Of a DNA stretch of 58,189 bases, positions 23,734 through 30,880 are shown piece by piece. The DNA comes from Ignavibacteria bacterium UBA2360 (GTDB taxonomy: Bacteria; Bacteroidota; Ignavibacteria; Tepidaquicellales; OLB5): contig DDTQ01000009.1 in NCBI GenBank assembly GCA_002344125.1, positions 1 through 58,189 of the forward strand, given 5' to 3'. Below the pieces are notes generated by a model, which saw only the letters and a program-made list of their open reading frames with translations, had not been told where the DNA came from and ran no database searches. Every line of letters starts with the position of its first letter. The stretch's first letter is position 1. Made by a program: the position numbers and the translations under genes.

Positions 23734-26700
23734 ATGACAATAGAACAATACATAGAAAGCGTAAATAAACGCTACAGGCTTGGCAATGCCACGGAACATA
23801 CTTTCCGCGGAGACCTTCAGCAGCTCATAGAAAGCCTTGTGCCCGGAATAAATGCCACAAATGAACCCCAAAGACAGGCTTGCGGCGCGCCGGATTATAT
23901 CCTTACCAAAAAAGAAATACCTATTGGTTACATAGAAGCTAAAGATATCGGCGATGCAGATCTTGACGGTACAAAGAAAAACGGCAACAAAGAACAGTTT
24001 GACCGTTACAAAGCCTCATTGAGTAACATTATATTTACTGATTACATAAATTTCCATTTATACCGTGAAGGTGAGTTTGTTACTAAAATTGCCATAGCTG
24101 AGCTTACCCCTAAAGGTATTAAACCACTGCCTGAAAATTTTTCGGGGTTTACAATATTTATAAAGAGTTTTACAGCATACGCAGGGCAAACAATAAAAGG
24201 CAGTAAAAAGCTTGCAATGATGATGGCTGATAAAGCAAAACTGCTTGCCATTATAATTGAAAAGGCGCTGGCAGGTGATGAATTAAATCAGCAGAACAGC
24301 ACATTAAAAGACCAGTTAACAGCTTTCAAACAAATATTAATACACGATATAACTGCAAAGGGTTTTGCCGATGTTTACGCGCAGACAATCGCATACGGTA
24401 TGTTCGCGGCACGTTTGCATGACCCCACTTTACCAACATTCAGCAGGCAGGAAGCAGCGGAGCTGATTCCCAAATCAAATCCTTTCCTGCGTAAGCTGTT
24501 TGGGTATATTGCGGGACCCGATATTGACGACCGCATAAAATGGATAGTTGACGACCTAACGGAAATTTTCCTGGCATGTAATGTGGAAGAGATACTTGCG
24601 AATTTCGGCAAAGCTACCAAAACAGAAGACCCGATAATCCATTTTTACGAAACTTTCCTGAGTGAATATGACCCCAAACTGCGCAAAGCCCGCGGGGTTT
24701 GGTACACACCCGCGCCTGTTGTAAATTTCATAGTAAGGGCAGTTGATGATATTTTAAAAGCGGAGTTTAACCTGCCGCAGGGACTTGCCGATAACAGCAA
24801 AACCAAAATAAAAGTAAATTTACAGGCAACCGATAAACGTTACAAAGAAAATATAAGAACTATTGAAGAAGAAGTTCACCGTGTGCAAATTTTAGACCCT
24901 GCAGCAGGTACAGGCACATTTTTAGCTGAAGTAGTAAAACAGATTTACGCAAAGTTTAAAAGCCAGCAGGGCATTTGGAGCGATTACGTTGAAACAAATC
25001 TGCTGCCCCGTTTAAACGGTTTTGAAATACTTATGGCAAGCTATGCAATGGCGCATTTAAAGCTTGATTTGCTGCTAAAGGAAACAGGCTACAAGCCAAC
25101 ACACCCCTCCTTTGGAGGGGCAGGGGGAGGTCGCCTGAGGGTTTACCTTACCAACAGCTTAGAGGAAAGCCACCCGGAAACCGGAACTCTATTTGCAAAC
25201 TGGTTAAGCACAGAAGCAAACGAAGCGAATTATATAAAGCGTGATACGCCTGTAATGTGTGTAATTGGTAATCCGCCATATGCTGTAAGTAGTTCGAATA
25301 AGGGTAAATGGATCCAAAATCTAATATCTGAATACAAAAAAGATTTAAAAGAACAAAAAATAAATCTAGACGATGATTATATAAAGTTCATTCGTTATGG
25401 TCAGCATTTTATTGATAAAAATGGAAGTGGTATTTTAGCGTATATTTCAAATAATAGTTTCCTTGATGGAATAACACACCGCCAAATGCGGAAACATCTC
25501 TTAGAAAGTTTTGATAAAATTTATATTTTGGACTTACATGGTAATAGCAAAAAAAGAGAGGTTAGTCCAGATGGTTCTATTGATCAAAATGTATTTGATA
25601 TAATGCAGGGAGTTAGCATAAATATATTTGTAAAAACTGGCAAAAAAAGAAAAGTAAGTTTAGGATCAGTTTACCACAGTGAATTGTTTGGCAAAAGAGA
25701 GGATAAGTATAAAAAACTAATCAACGATAATATTAAAAATATAAATTGGGTTGAGTTAAGTTATACCAGACCCAATATGTTTTTTGTACCAAAGAATTTT
25801 GATGAAAGTATATTGTACGATTCATATATTAGTTTGGATGATTTGTTTTTACTAAAAGGACCAGGCTGTAAAACTGAAAGAGATGGTTTAAATATTAAAT
25901 TTGATTTCATAGACTTAAAAAATATATTATTAGACTTTATTAATTTAGACGAAAATAGCTTAAGAATTAAATATAATTTAAATAAAGATAGTAGAGATTG
26001 GAAAGTAAATTGGGCTAAAAAAGATGTTACGGATAATTTTAATGACACATTGATTAAAGAATACTTATACAGACCATTTGACAAAAGATACATTTATTAT
26101 TCTGGTATATCTAAAGGTTTTGTTGGTACGCCAGGCTATAAAAGATTTGCAAATATGTTCAAAGAGAATATTGGATTAATATACCCTAGAATGTGTAAAG
26201 GTAGAGGTGGTTTTCAACATGGATTTATTTCAAAGAATATTATTGATGTTGCAAGTGGTGATGCTTTTTCAGGAGCGGGTACTTTTTTCGCTCCGTTATA
26301 TTTATATCCATTAACAAGTATTCAACAAAATGTTTTAGAAACCGCAGAAAGAACTCCAAACTTAAAGCCCGAAATAGTAAAGGAAATAGGAGAGAAATTA
26401 GGTTTAACGTTTGTGCATGAAAAGACCTCCCCAACCCCTCCAAAGGAGGGGCTTGAAAAGCAGCCATCAGGTTCTTTGAAACAGGGTGAGACTTTTGCGC
26501 CTATAGATATTTTGGATTATATTTATGCGGTGCTGCACTCACCCGCTTACAGAGAAAAATACAAAGAATTCTTAAAAATAGATTTCCCCAGAGTGCCATA
26601 TCCAAAAGACAAAAAGACATTTTGGAAATTAGTTAAGTTGGGTGGTGAATTGAGGGAGATACATTTGCTTGAGAGTCCGCAGGTAGAAAAATTTAAAACT

Positions 26701-26985
26701 AAATATCCTGTAGCCGGTGATAATGTTGTAGATAAACCAAAATATATTGAGGTAAAATCTGGGACGGGAAAAGTATATATAAACAGCTCGCAGTATTTTG
26801 AAAATGTACCGGATGCAGCCTGGAATTTCTACATAGGCGGTTACCAGCCGGCACAAAAGTGGCTTAAAGACCGCAAAGGCAGAAAATTAGAGTTTGATGA
26901 TATTTTGCATTACCAGAAGATAATCGTTGCATTAACAGAAACAGGCAGGCTGATGAGTGAGATTGACAAGGTAGGGGTGGAGTGA
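23734..26985 (+). CDS. Fused restriction-methyltransferase (type IIG / type ISP-like)
   Basis: 1083-residue single-chain restriction-modification enzyme. The N-terminal nuclease motif is PD-(x13)-ExK: P53-D54 and E68-x-K70 (GYIEAKD). A helical linker follows. The N6-adenine methyltransferase has SAM motif I LDPAAGTGTF (about 386-395) and catalytic motif IV NPPY (513-516). Nucleotides about 25270-26345 (residues 512-870) are strikingly AT-rich relative to both flanks and probably hold the target-recognition domain. The end (SPAYREKYKEFLKIDFPRVPYP, then PKYIEVKSGTGKVYINSSQYF) matches ISP-like enzymes. Two repeat-derived peptides interrupt the chain, PTHPSFGGAGGG (about 456-467) and SPTPPKEGLEK. 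The ATG is weakly supported by any ribosome-binding site. Confidence 0.93.
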   Translation: MTIEQYIESVNKRYRLGNATEHTFRGDLQQLIESLVPGINATNEPQRQACGAPDYILTKKEIPIGYIEAKDIGDADLDGTKKNGNKEQFDRYKASLSNIIFTDYINFHLYREGEFVTKIAIAELTPKGIKPLPENFSGFTIFIKSFTAYAGQTIKGSKKLAMMMADKAKLLAIIIEKALAGDELNQQNSTLKDQLTAFKQILIHDITAKGFADVYAQTIAYGMFAARLHDPTLPTFSRQEAAELIPKSNPFLRKLFGYIAGPDIDDRIKWIVDDLTEIFLACNVEEILANFGKATKTEDPIIHFYETFLSEYDPKLRKARGVWYTPAPVVNFIVRAVDDILKAEFNLPQGLADNSKTKIKVNLQATDKRYKENIRTIEEEVHRVQILDPAAGTGTFLAEVVKQIYAKFKSQQGIWSDYVETNLLPRLNGFEILMASYAMAHLKLDLLLKETGYKPTHPSFGGAGGGRLRVYLTNSLEESHPETGTLFANWLSTEANEANYIKRDTPVMCVIGNPPYAVSSSNKGKWIQNLISEYKKDLKEQKINLDDDYIKFIRYGQHFIDKNGSGILAYISNNSFLDGITHRQMRKHLLESFDKIYILDLHGNSKKREVSPDGSIDQNVFDIMQGVSINIFVKTGKKRKVSLGSVYHSELFGKREDKYKKLINDNIKNINWVELSYTRPNMFFVPKNFDESILYDSYISLDDLFLLKGPGCKTERDGLNIKFDFIDLKNILLDFINLDENSLRIKYNLNKDSRDWKVNWAKKDVTDNFNDTLIKEYLYRPFDKRYIYYSGISKGFVGTPGYKRFANMFKENIGLIYPRMCKGRGGFQHGFISKNIIDVASGDAFSGAGTFFAPLYLYPLTSIQQNVLETAERTPNLKPEIVKEIGEKLGLTFVHEKTSPTPPKEGLEKQPSGSLKQGETFAPIDILDYIYAVLHSPAYREKYKEFLKIDFPRVPYPKDKKTFWKLVKLGGELREIHLLESPQVEKFKTKYPVAGDNVVDKPKYIEVKSGTGKVYINSSQYFENVPDAAWNFYIGGYQPAQKWLKDRKGRKLEFDDILHYQKIIVALTETGRLMSEIDKVGVE
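25104..25132 (+). repeat. Palindromic repeat inserted in frame in the restriction gene (copy 1)
   Basis: The palindrome cccctcctttggagggg (25104-25120) plus tail cagggggaggtc. It is translated as part of PTHPSFGGAGGGRLR between the otherwise conserved ETGYK and RLRVYLTNSLEE segments. The same family lies in intergenic DNA at 33096-33136, 33903-33979 and 49818-49871. Confidence 0.8.
26424..26451 (-). repeat. Palindromic repeat inserted in frame in the restriction gene (copy 2, inverted)
   Basis: Reverse complement of copy 1 with small differences: gacctccccaa then cccctccaaaggagggg. It is translated as TSPTPPKEGLE in a non-conserved linker before the ISP-type C-terminal domain. Confidence 0.8.
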
Positions 26986-27018
26986 AGTTTTTAACACAAT
27001 GTTGAAATTCATATTTAA

Positions 27019-27498
27019 ATGAACGAAAAAGAAATAATATTACCCGAAAAGAAAACTAAAAAAAAATGGCTAACAAAAAAGCTAATATTCTTTATTGGTA
27101 ATATTTTCCCTTCATTGGTAGCAATAACTGCACTTTTATTCGCTTACAGTCAAACGAAAGAAATTAACGATACAAACTTTCAAATTAAAAAGTTTGAAAT
27201 TACTTATAATGAGAAAAAAAAGAGCTATTTAGATTTAATTACAATAATAAACCAAATAAAAGAAACAGAATTTGATGCTACTATCAATAAAAAAGAAGAT
27301 TTCCAACATTTATATCAAGAGCTCATGAATTATGCTTTCGCGTTGGCAATTTATCTAGATACAAAAAACAGTTTGAATTTAGAAGTAGAGTGTAGAAAAT
27401 TTTGGGAGATTAAATTCAATTATAGCAAGCTAGATGAGTTTGAGAAGAGCTTAGCTTATTTTAATTACGATTTAAAAGACATTCTTTTTAAAAATTAA
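27019..27498 (+). CDS. Small membrane-anchored protein next to the restriction gene
   Basis: Unrecognised 159-residue protein. Residues 1-20 are highly basic (KKTKKKWLTKK), one transmembrane helix spans about 22-46 (LIFFIGNIFPSLVAITALLFAY), and the rest is a charged, helical cytoplasmic or periplasmic domain. It starts 33 bases after the restriction-methyltransferase stop on the same strand and is very AT-rich, like the middle of that gene. It may have been acquired with it and might be an accessory or unrelated cargo. No motif supports a function. Confidence 0.75.
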   Translation: MNEKEIILPEKKTKKKWLTKKLIFFIGNIFPSLVAITALLFAYSQTKEINDTNFQIKKFEITYNEKKKSYLDLITIINQIKETEFDATINKKEDFQHLYQELMNYAFALAIYLDTKNSLNLEVECRKFWEIKFNYSKLDEFEKSLAYFNYDLKDILFKN

Positions 27499-27543
27499 CA
27501 TTGAATAATTTTATGCCTTCAAATTTGTTCTCTGTTTGAAGTT

Positions 27544-28989
27544 TCATTTTAGCACAATCATTTTTCTTACTTCCGTAAAGTTACCTGAAATAAACCTGTA
27601 AAAGTAAATACCGCTTGTTTGGTTTTCAGCATTCCAATTTACAGAATAAACACCTGGGTCAAGTTCTTCGTTAACTAAAAGGGCTACCTCTTTACCGGTT
27701 ATGTCATTAATAACTAATTTTACGAATTCTCTTTTAGGTAAATCAAATTTAATGTTTGTCACAGGATTAAAAGGATTAGGATAGTTTTGTTGTAATCTGA
27801 AGTTTGTAGGTACTTCATTGGAAATTGTTATAATACCAATTGGATTACCTGTTGGATTTTTTTTGTAATAAATTTCTTCATTGCCATGACGTAAATCAGT
27901 CCAAAGGATATTTACTGTTGAATTTGATACAGAAATGGAAGTATTTTCTGAATTTAAGGAATTATTTGTAAGGAGTAAATCCGGATCCCAGTTTACGCCG
28001 GAATCAGTAGATCTTTTGTAACACACATCAAAATGACCAGATACAGATTTTATGAAAACTATATGCAGCGCATTGCCTGAAACCTCAATAAAAGGTTTTC
28101 GTGACGCAACTGTATTTGTCAATCTTGTATCGGTTCCCCAACTTTCGCCTTCATCAGAAGAAATCTTAAAATATATTTCATAATTTGAACTCCTATAGTC
28201 ATCCCAAACCACATAAATAGATTCACCGGAATAGGAAACAGTTGAATATTGAGAACTGCTGGTATGATTTGTTAATCTGATATCAGATCCCCATGTAGTT
28301 CCATTGTTAGTTGACTTTTTATAATAAATTTCTCCATTAATACCATCCCTGTTATCAGTCCATGTAACATGTAGGGTTGATGCATTTACGGTAATGCTTT
28401 GTTGGTATGAAAAAGCTGAATTATTTGTTAATCTTATATCATCACCCCAATTTAGTCCTGAATTTGTGGACCTTTTATAATAAACTTCATTGTTGCCGTC
28501 CCTATTGTCTATCCACAAAACATGTATATTTGTGTTATAAACTTTAATACAAGGTTGTTGTGAAATATAAGCACTATTGGTTAATCTTGTATCAACTCCC
28601 CAGTCCAAACCGGCATTTGTTGAACTTTTGAAATATATTTCGTCATTGTTATTCCGCCTTTCAGCCCACACGATGTATATTTGTGAACCGTTTACCGCAA
28701 TTGAAGGTGACGCAGAATTTTGCGGATCATTAGTTAATCTGGTATCTGCTTCCCAATTTGTTCCAACATCAATGGATCTCTTATAATATATCTCTGAATT
28801 TCCATCTCTCGTATCTTCCCAGACTACATGTATAAAATTTCCACTGTTTGCAATACAGTTTGCATGTATTGAAGTTTGGGAAATATTTGTGTCATTAGTT
28901 AAACGAACATCAGGCAGCCACTGCGTGTACAATTTGGTTAACAAAGTAAGTGAAAATAGGAATAATACTGTAAAAGTGGATTTATTCAA
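27544..28989 (-). CDS. T9SS cargo protein with sialidase-like BNR repeats
   Basis: 481 residues: signal peptide about 1-22, then seven to eight repeats of about 47 residues built on (N)EIYYK(R/K)STN.G..WG.D(T/I)RLTN followed by HVVW.D.RDGN (about 25-380). This is the BNR/Asp-box propeller arrangement of sialidase-like proteins. The Asp-box SxDxGxxW pattern recurs (STDSGVNW, SSDEGESW), but catalytic sialidase residues are not evident. A T9SS type A sorting domain fills about 395-481 (LQQNYPNPFNPVTNIKF). The start codon is TTG (28987-28989), supported by AAAAGGAG eight bases upstream. Confidence 0.88.
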   Translation of the reverse strand: MNKSTFTVLFLFSLTLLTKLYTQWLPDVRLTNDTNISQTSIHANCIANSGNFIHVVWEDTRDGNSEIYYKRSIDVGTNWEADTRLTNDPQNSASPSIAVNGSQIYIVWAERRNNNDEIYFKSSTNAGLDWGVDTRLTNSAYISQQPCIKVYNTNIHVLWIDNRDGNNEVYYKRSTNSGLNWGDDIRLTNNSAFSYQQSITVNASTLHVTWTDNRDGINGEIYYKKSTNNGTTWGSDIRLTNHTSSSQYSTVSYSGESIYVVWDDYRSSNYEIYFKISSDEGESWGTDTRLTNTVASRKPFIEVSGNALHIVFIKSVSGHFDVCYKRSTDSGVNWDPDLLLTNNSLNSENTSISVSNSTVNILWTDLRHGNEEIYYKKNPTGNPIGIITISNEVPTNFRLQQNYPNPFNPVTNIKFDLPKREFVKLVINDITGKEVALLVNEELDPGVYSVNWNAENQTSGIYFYRFISGNFTEVRKMIVLK

Positions 28990-29274
28990 TCTAATTCTCC
29001 TTTTGTTTTATAAATATAATCGATTTTTTTAAAATTTAATATTCTTAAAAGGATTCGATGAGCTTTGCCCATCGCTGATATATTACGCAACTTCGTGGCT
29101 TGTCATTTTCACCCCCGATTTTGGTGCCAGACTGGGCTTGCAGTTTTTTCAACAACGACAAAGTTGGTTTGATGTTTCTCCACGTGTATTCGCCAGTTCT
29201 TCGACCTTACGGGGGTAGTGGGAGTGTTTTTTTTGCAGGTGCATTCTGGTTCGTGAATCGTCGCGTATGTTATA

Positions 29275-29444
29275 AAACCCCCATCTAAGATTATCGGTTA
29301 TTGTGGCATTATGAATAATTTCAAATTCACTTCAAGTAAAGATTTTTTCCCCCCTTTGCGAAAGGGGGGACGATATTTAAGCATTAGGTACAATGTCAAT
29401 CTAACCACTAATAAGTTTTATCGCAAAACCTGAGATGGGGGTTT
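29275..29444. repeat. Inverted repeats bounding a 140-bp segment
   Basis: aaacccccatctaag (29275-29289) is the inverse of ctgagatgggggttt (29430-29444) with one mismatch. The segment between them contains a ccccccttt-gcg-aaagggggg hairpin. It may be a miniature inverted-repeat element. Confidence 0.5.
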
Positions 29445-29510
29445 GTAAACATTTTCCCCTCCACTGACTTCACATGCAGTTTAGCGAAACTTCACCAAAA
29501 ACAAGAGCAT

Positions 29511-29580
29511 ATGTCACCCCTACGGGGTTCATCAAACAGGAGGAATATTAAAACTACAAATATATCACCCCTACGGGGTT
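29511..29580. repeat. Two copies of a TCACCCCTACGGGGTT palindrome
   Basis: Copies at 29511-29529 and 29562-29580, 51 bases apart, each with stem acccc-ta-cggggt. Only two copies with no constant spacer, so not a CRISPR array. Confidence 0.65.
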
Positions 29581-29857
29581 TGAAGAAATGATGCTATAAT
29601 GCTTTTCTTCGTGTCTGTCTTTCTAAGTGTGAAAGTTTTGTGCCATTGTGGCAGGTTCTTTTGCTTGCCTTATATGAGTGTGATCATAGCTAAGTATTGA
29701 TTTTTTGGTATCTTCCAGCTTCCACTCACAGGATTAAGATAGCGAATAGTTCATTACCCCCTCCAGCTCCTCCTTACAGGGGGAGGGTGCATCTGTATTC
29801 AAAATTTACCAAAAATTACTCATTACGGCTTATATAGATTTTAAAATATAAAATTGT

Positions 29858-29865
29858 TATATTTG
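29858..29865 (+). promoter_or_regulatory. -7 element of the rpsU promoter
   Basis: TATATTTG, matching TAnnTTTG, 36 bases before the TTG start of rpsU. The -33 element is poor. Confidence 0.5.
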
Positions 29866-29900
29866 TAAGCTAAAATCCATAATAAAGGGGTGATAAAAAC

Positions 29901-30101
29901 TTGATCAAAGTAACACTGCAGGACAATGAATCTATAGATAAAGTCTTAAAAAGATTCAAAAAGAAGTATGAAAAAGCCGGCGTTTTAAAAGAAGTACGTA
30001 AAAGAGGCTTTTTTGTAAAGCCTTCAATAAAAAAACGCATGAAAAAGGCTAAAGCTATCAGAAGAAATAAAAGAACTCTGGCGGAAGAAACTGCGGCTTA
30101 A
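29901..30101 (+). CDS. rpsU: Ribosomal protein S21
   Basis: Small-subunit ribosomal protein, 66 residues, highly basic. MIKVTLQDNESIDKVLKRFKKKYEKAGVLKEVRKRGFFVKPSIKKRMKK follows S21 throughout. The start codon is TTG, which lies directly before the conserved I-K-V start. A GGGGTGA ribosome-binding site sits 8 bases upstream, so the non-ATG start is well supported. Followed by a rho-independent terminator. Confidence 0.95.
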   Translation: MIKVTLQDNESIDKVLKRFKKKYEKAGVLKEVRKRGFFVKPSIKKRMKKAKAIRRNKRTLAEETAA

Positions 30102-30127
30102 TTCCGGTTTTAATGCTAAAAGATTTT

Positions 30128-30163
30128 CCCCATCCGTAAATGCTGTAAAGGATGGGTTTTTTA
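30128..30163 (+). terminator. Rho-independent terminator of rpsU
   Basis: Stem cccatcc (30129-30135) / ggatggg (30150-30156) followed by six Ts. Confidence 0.8.
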
Positions 30164-30213
30164 TTATAATCTTCACTTTTGAAACTGCTAATCATTAATT
30201 GTTGTTCTAACAT

Positions 30214-30792
30214 TTGAAATTACAGCAAAAAAGTTCAGGGGAATCAAGCGGTTCAGTAAATGAGCACACTTCATCCGGCAATTTAAAGCCGTTCATCACG
30301 TCTGAAGAAATACAGGCGCGGATAAAAGTGCTTGCTGCGCAGATAAGCAGAGACTACGCCGGAAAAATTCCCGTATTCATAGGTGTGTTAAACGGTTCTT
30401 TTATTTTTATCAGCGACCTGGTGAGGGAAGTATCTGTTGATGTTGAAATTGACTTCCTCAAGCTTTCAAGCTACGGCGACAGCAAAATATCATCTGGTGA
30501 AGTGAAGCTGCTGAAAGATCTGAATTGCCAGATCGACGGCAGGGATATAATAATTGTTGAAGATATCGTGGATTCAGGTCTATCGATAAAATATATCCGC
30601 GATCTTGTGCTTTCGCACAATCCAAGCTCGCTTGAGTTTTGTACGCTGCTGATGAAAAAAGGATTGAGCAACCTTAGCTTTGATATCAAATACACCGGGT
30701 TCGAAATTGAAAATAAATTTGTTGTAGGCTACGGACTCGATTACGCGCAGAAATACAGGAATTTGAAAGAGATATGTATATTAGAATCATAA
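30214..30792 (+). CDS. hpt: Hypoxanthine phosphoribosyltransferase
   Basis: Purine salvage enzyme that joins hypoxanthine or guanine to PRPP. Motifs: IPVFIGVLNGSFIFISDLVREV (pyrophosphate loop), DFLKLSSYGDSKISSGEVKLL (flexible loop) and the PRPP-binding IIIVEDIVDSGLSI (about residues 113-126), with VGYGLDYAQKYRNL at the C-terminus. The open frame begins with a TTG at 30214. The first 26 or so residues (Ser/Gly-rich) have no counterpart in typical 175-180-residue Hpt, and no ATG exists in frame before the conserved core, so the exact start is uncertain. A palindromic repeat follows, then ftsH. Confidence 0.93.
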   Translation: MKLQQKSSGESSGSVNEHTSSGNLKPFITSEEIQARIKVLAAQISRDYAGKIPVFIGVLNGSFIFISDLVREVSVDVEIDFLKLSSYGDSKISSGEVKLLKDLNCQIDGRDIIIVEDIVDSGLSIKYIRDLVLSHNPSSLEFCTLLMKKGLSNLSFDIKYTGFEIENKFVVGYGLDYAQKYRNLKEICILES

Positions 30793-30804
30793 CATAAATT
30801 ATTC

Positions 30805-30839
30805 AACTCATCGGATGACTCTAAGTCATCCGATGAGTT
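30805..30839. repeat. Perfect 16-bp hairpin of the ATCGGATGA family
   Basis: aactcatcggatgact (30805-30820) and agtcatccgatgagtt (30824-30839) around cta. There is no T run, so it is more likely a repeat than a terminator. Relative of the element at 9470-9521. Confidence 0.75.
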
Positions 30840-30880
30840 TAAACAGTAAACAAAATTTAGTTTAAAGAAAAAAATATTAG

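Larger units (their letters stand above)
28990..29857. other. Long intergenic region with several repeats, no convincing gene
   Basis: Holds a hairpin gatgagctttgcccatc (29057-29073), a moderately GC-rich 250-bp stretch of unknown origin (about 29050-29290), a 170-bp interval bounded by inverted repeats (29275-29444), a cccccctttgcgaaagggggg hairpin near 29350, two copies of a tcacccctacggggtt palindrome, and a cccctcc...gggggaggg repeat near 29757-29789. The 62-codon frame at 29100 is not credible as a gene. Confidence 0.6.

Noticed and set aside
29100..29288. 62-codon frame in the repeat-rich spacer
   Set aside because: No homology-like features and no ribosome-binding site; lies in a region of hairpins and inverted repeats.
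29511..29580. CRISPR-like pair of TCACCCCTACGGGGTT repeats
   Set aside because: Only two copies, 19-bp palindromes with one spacer-like gap and no cas genes; better explained as a dispersed palindrome.
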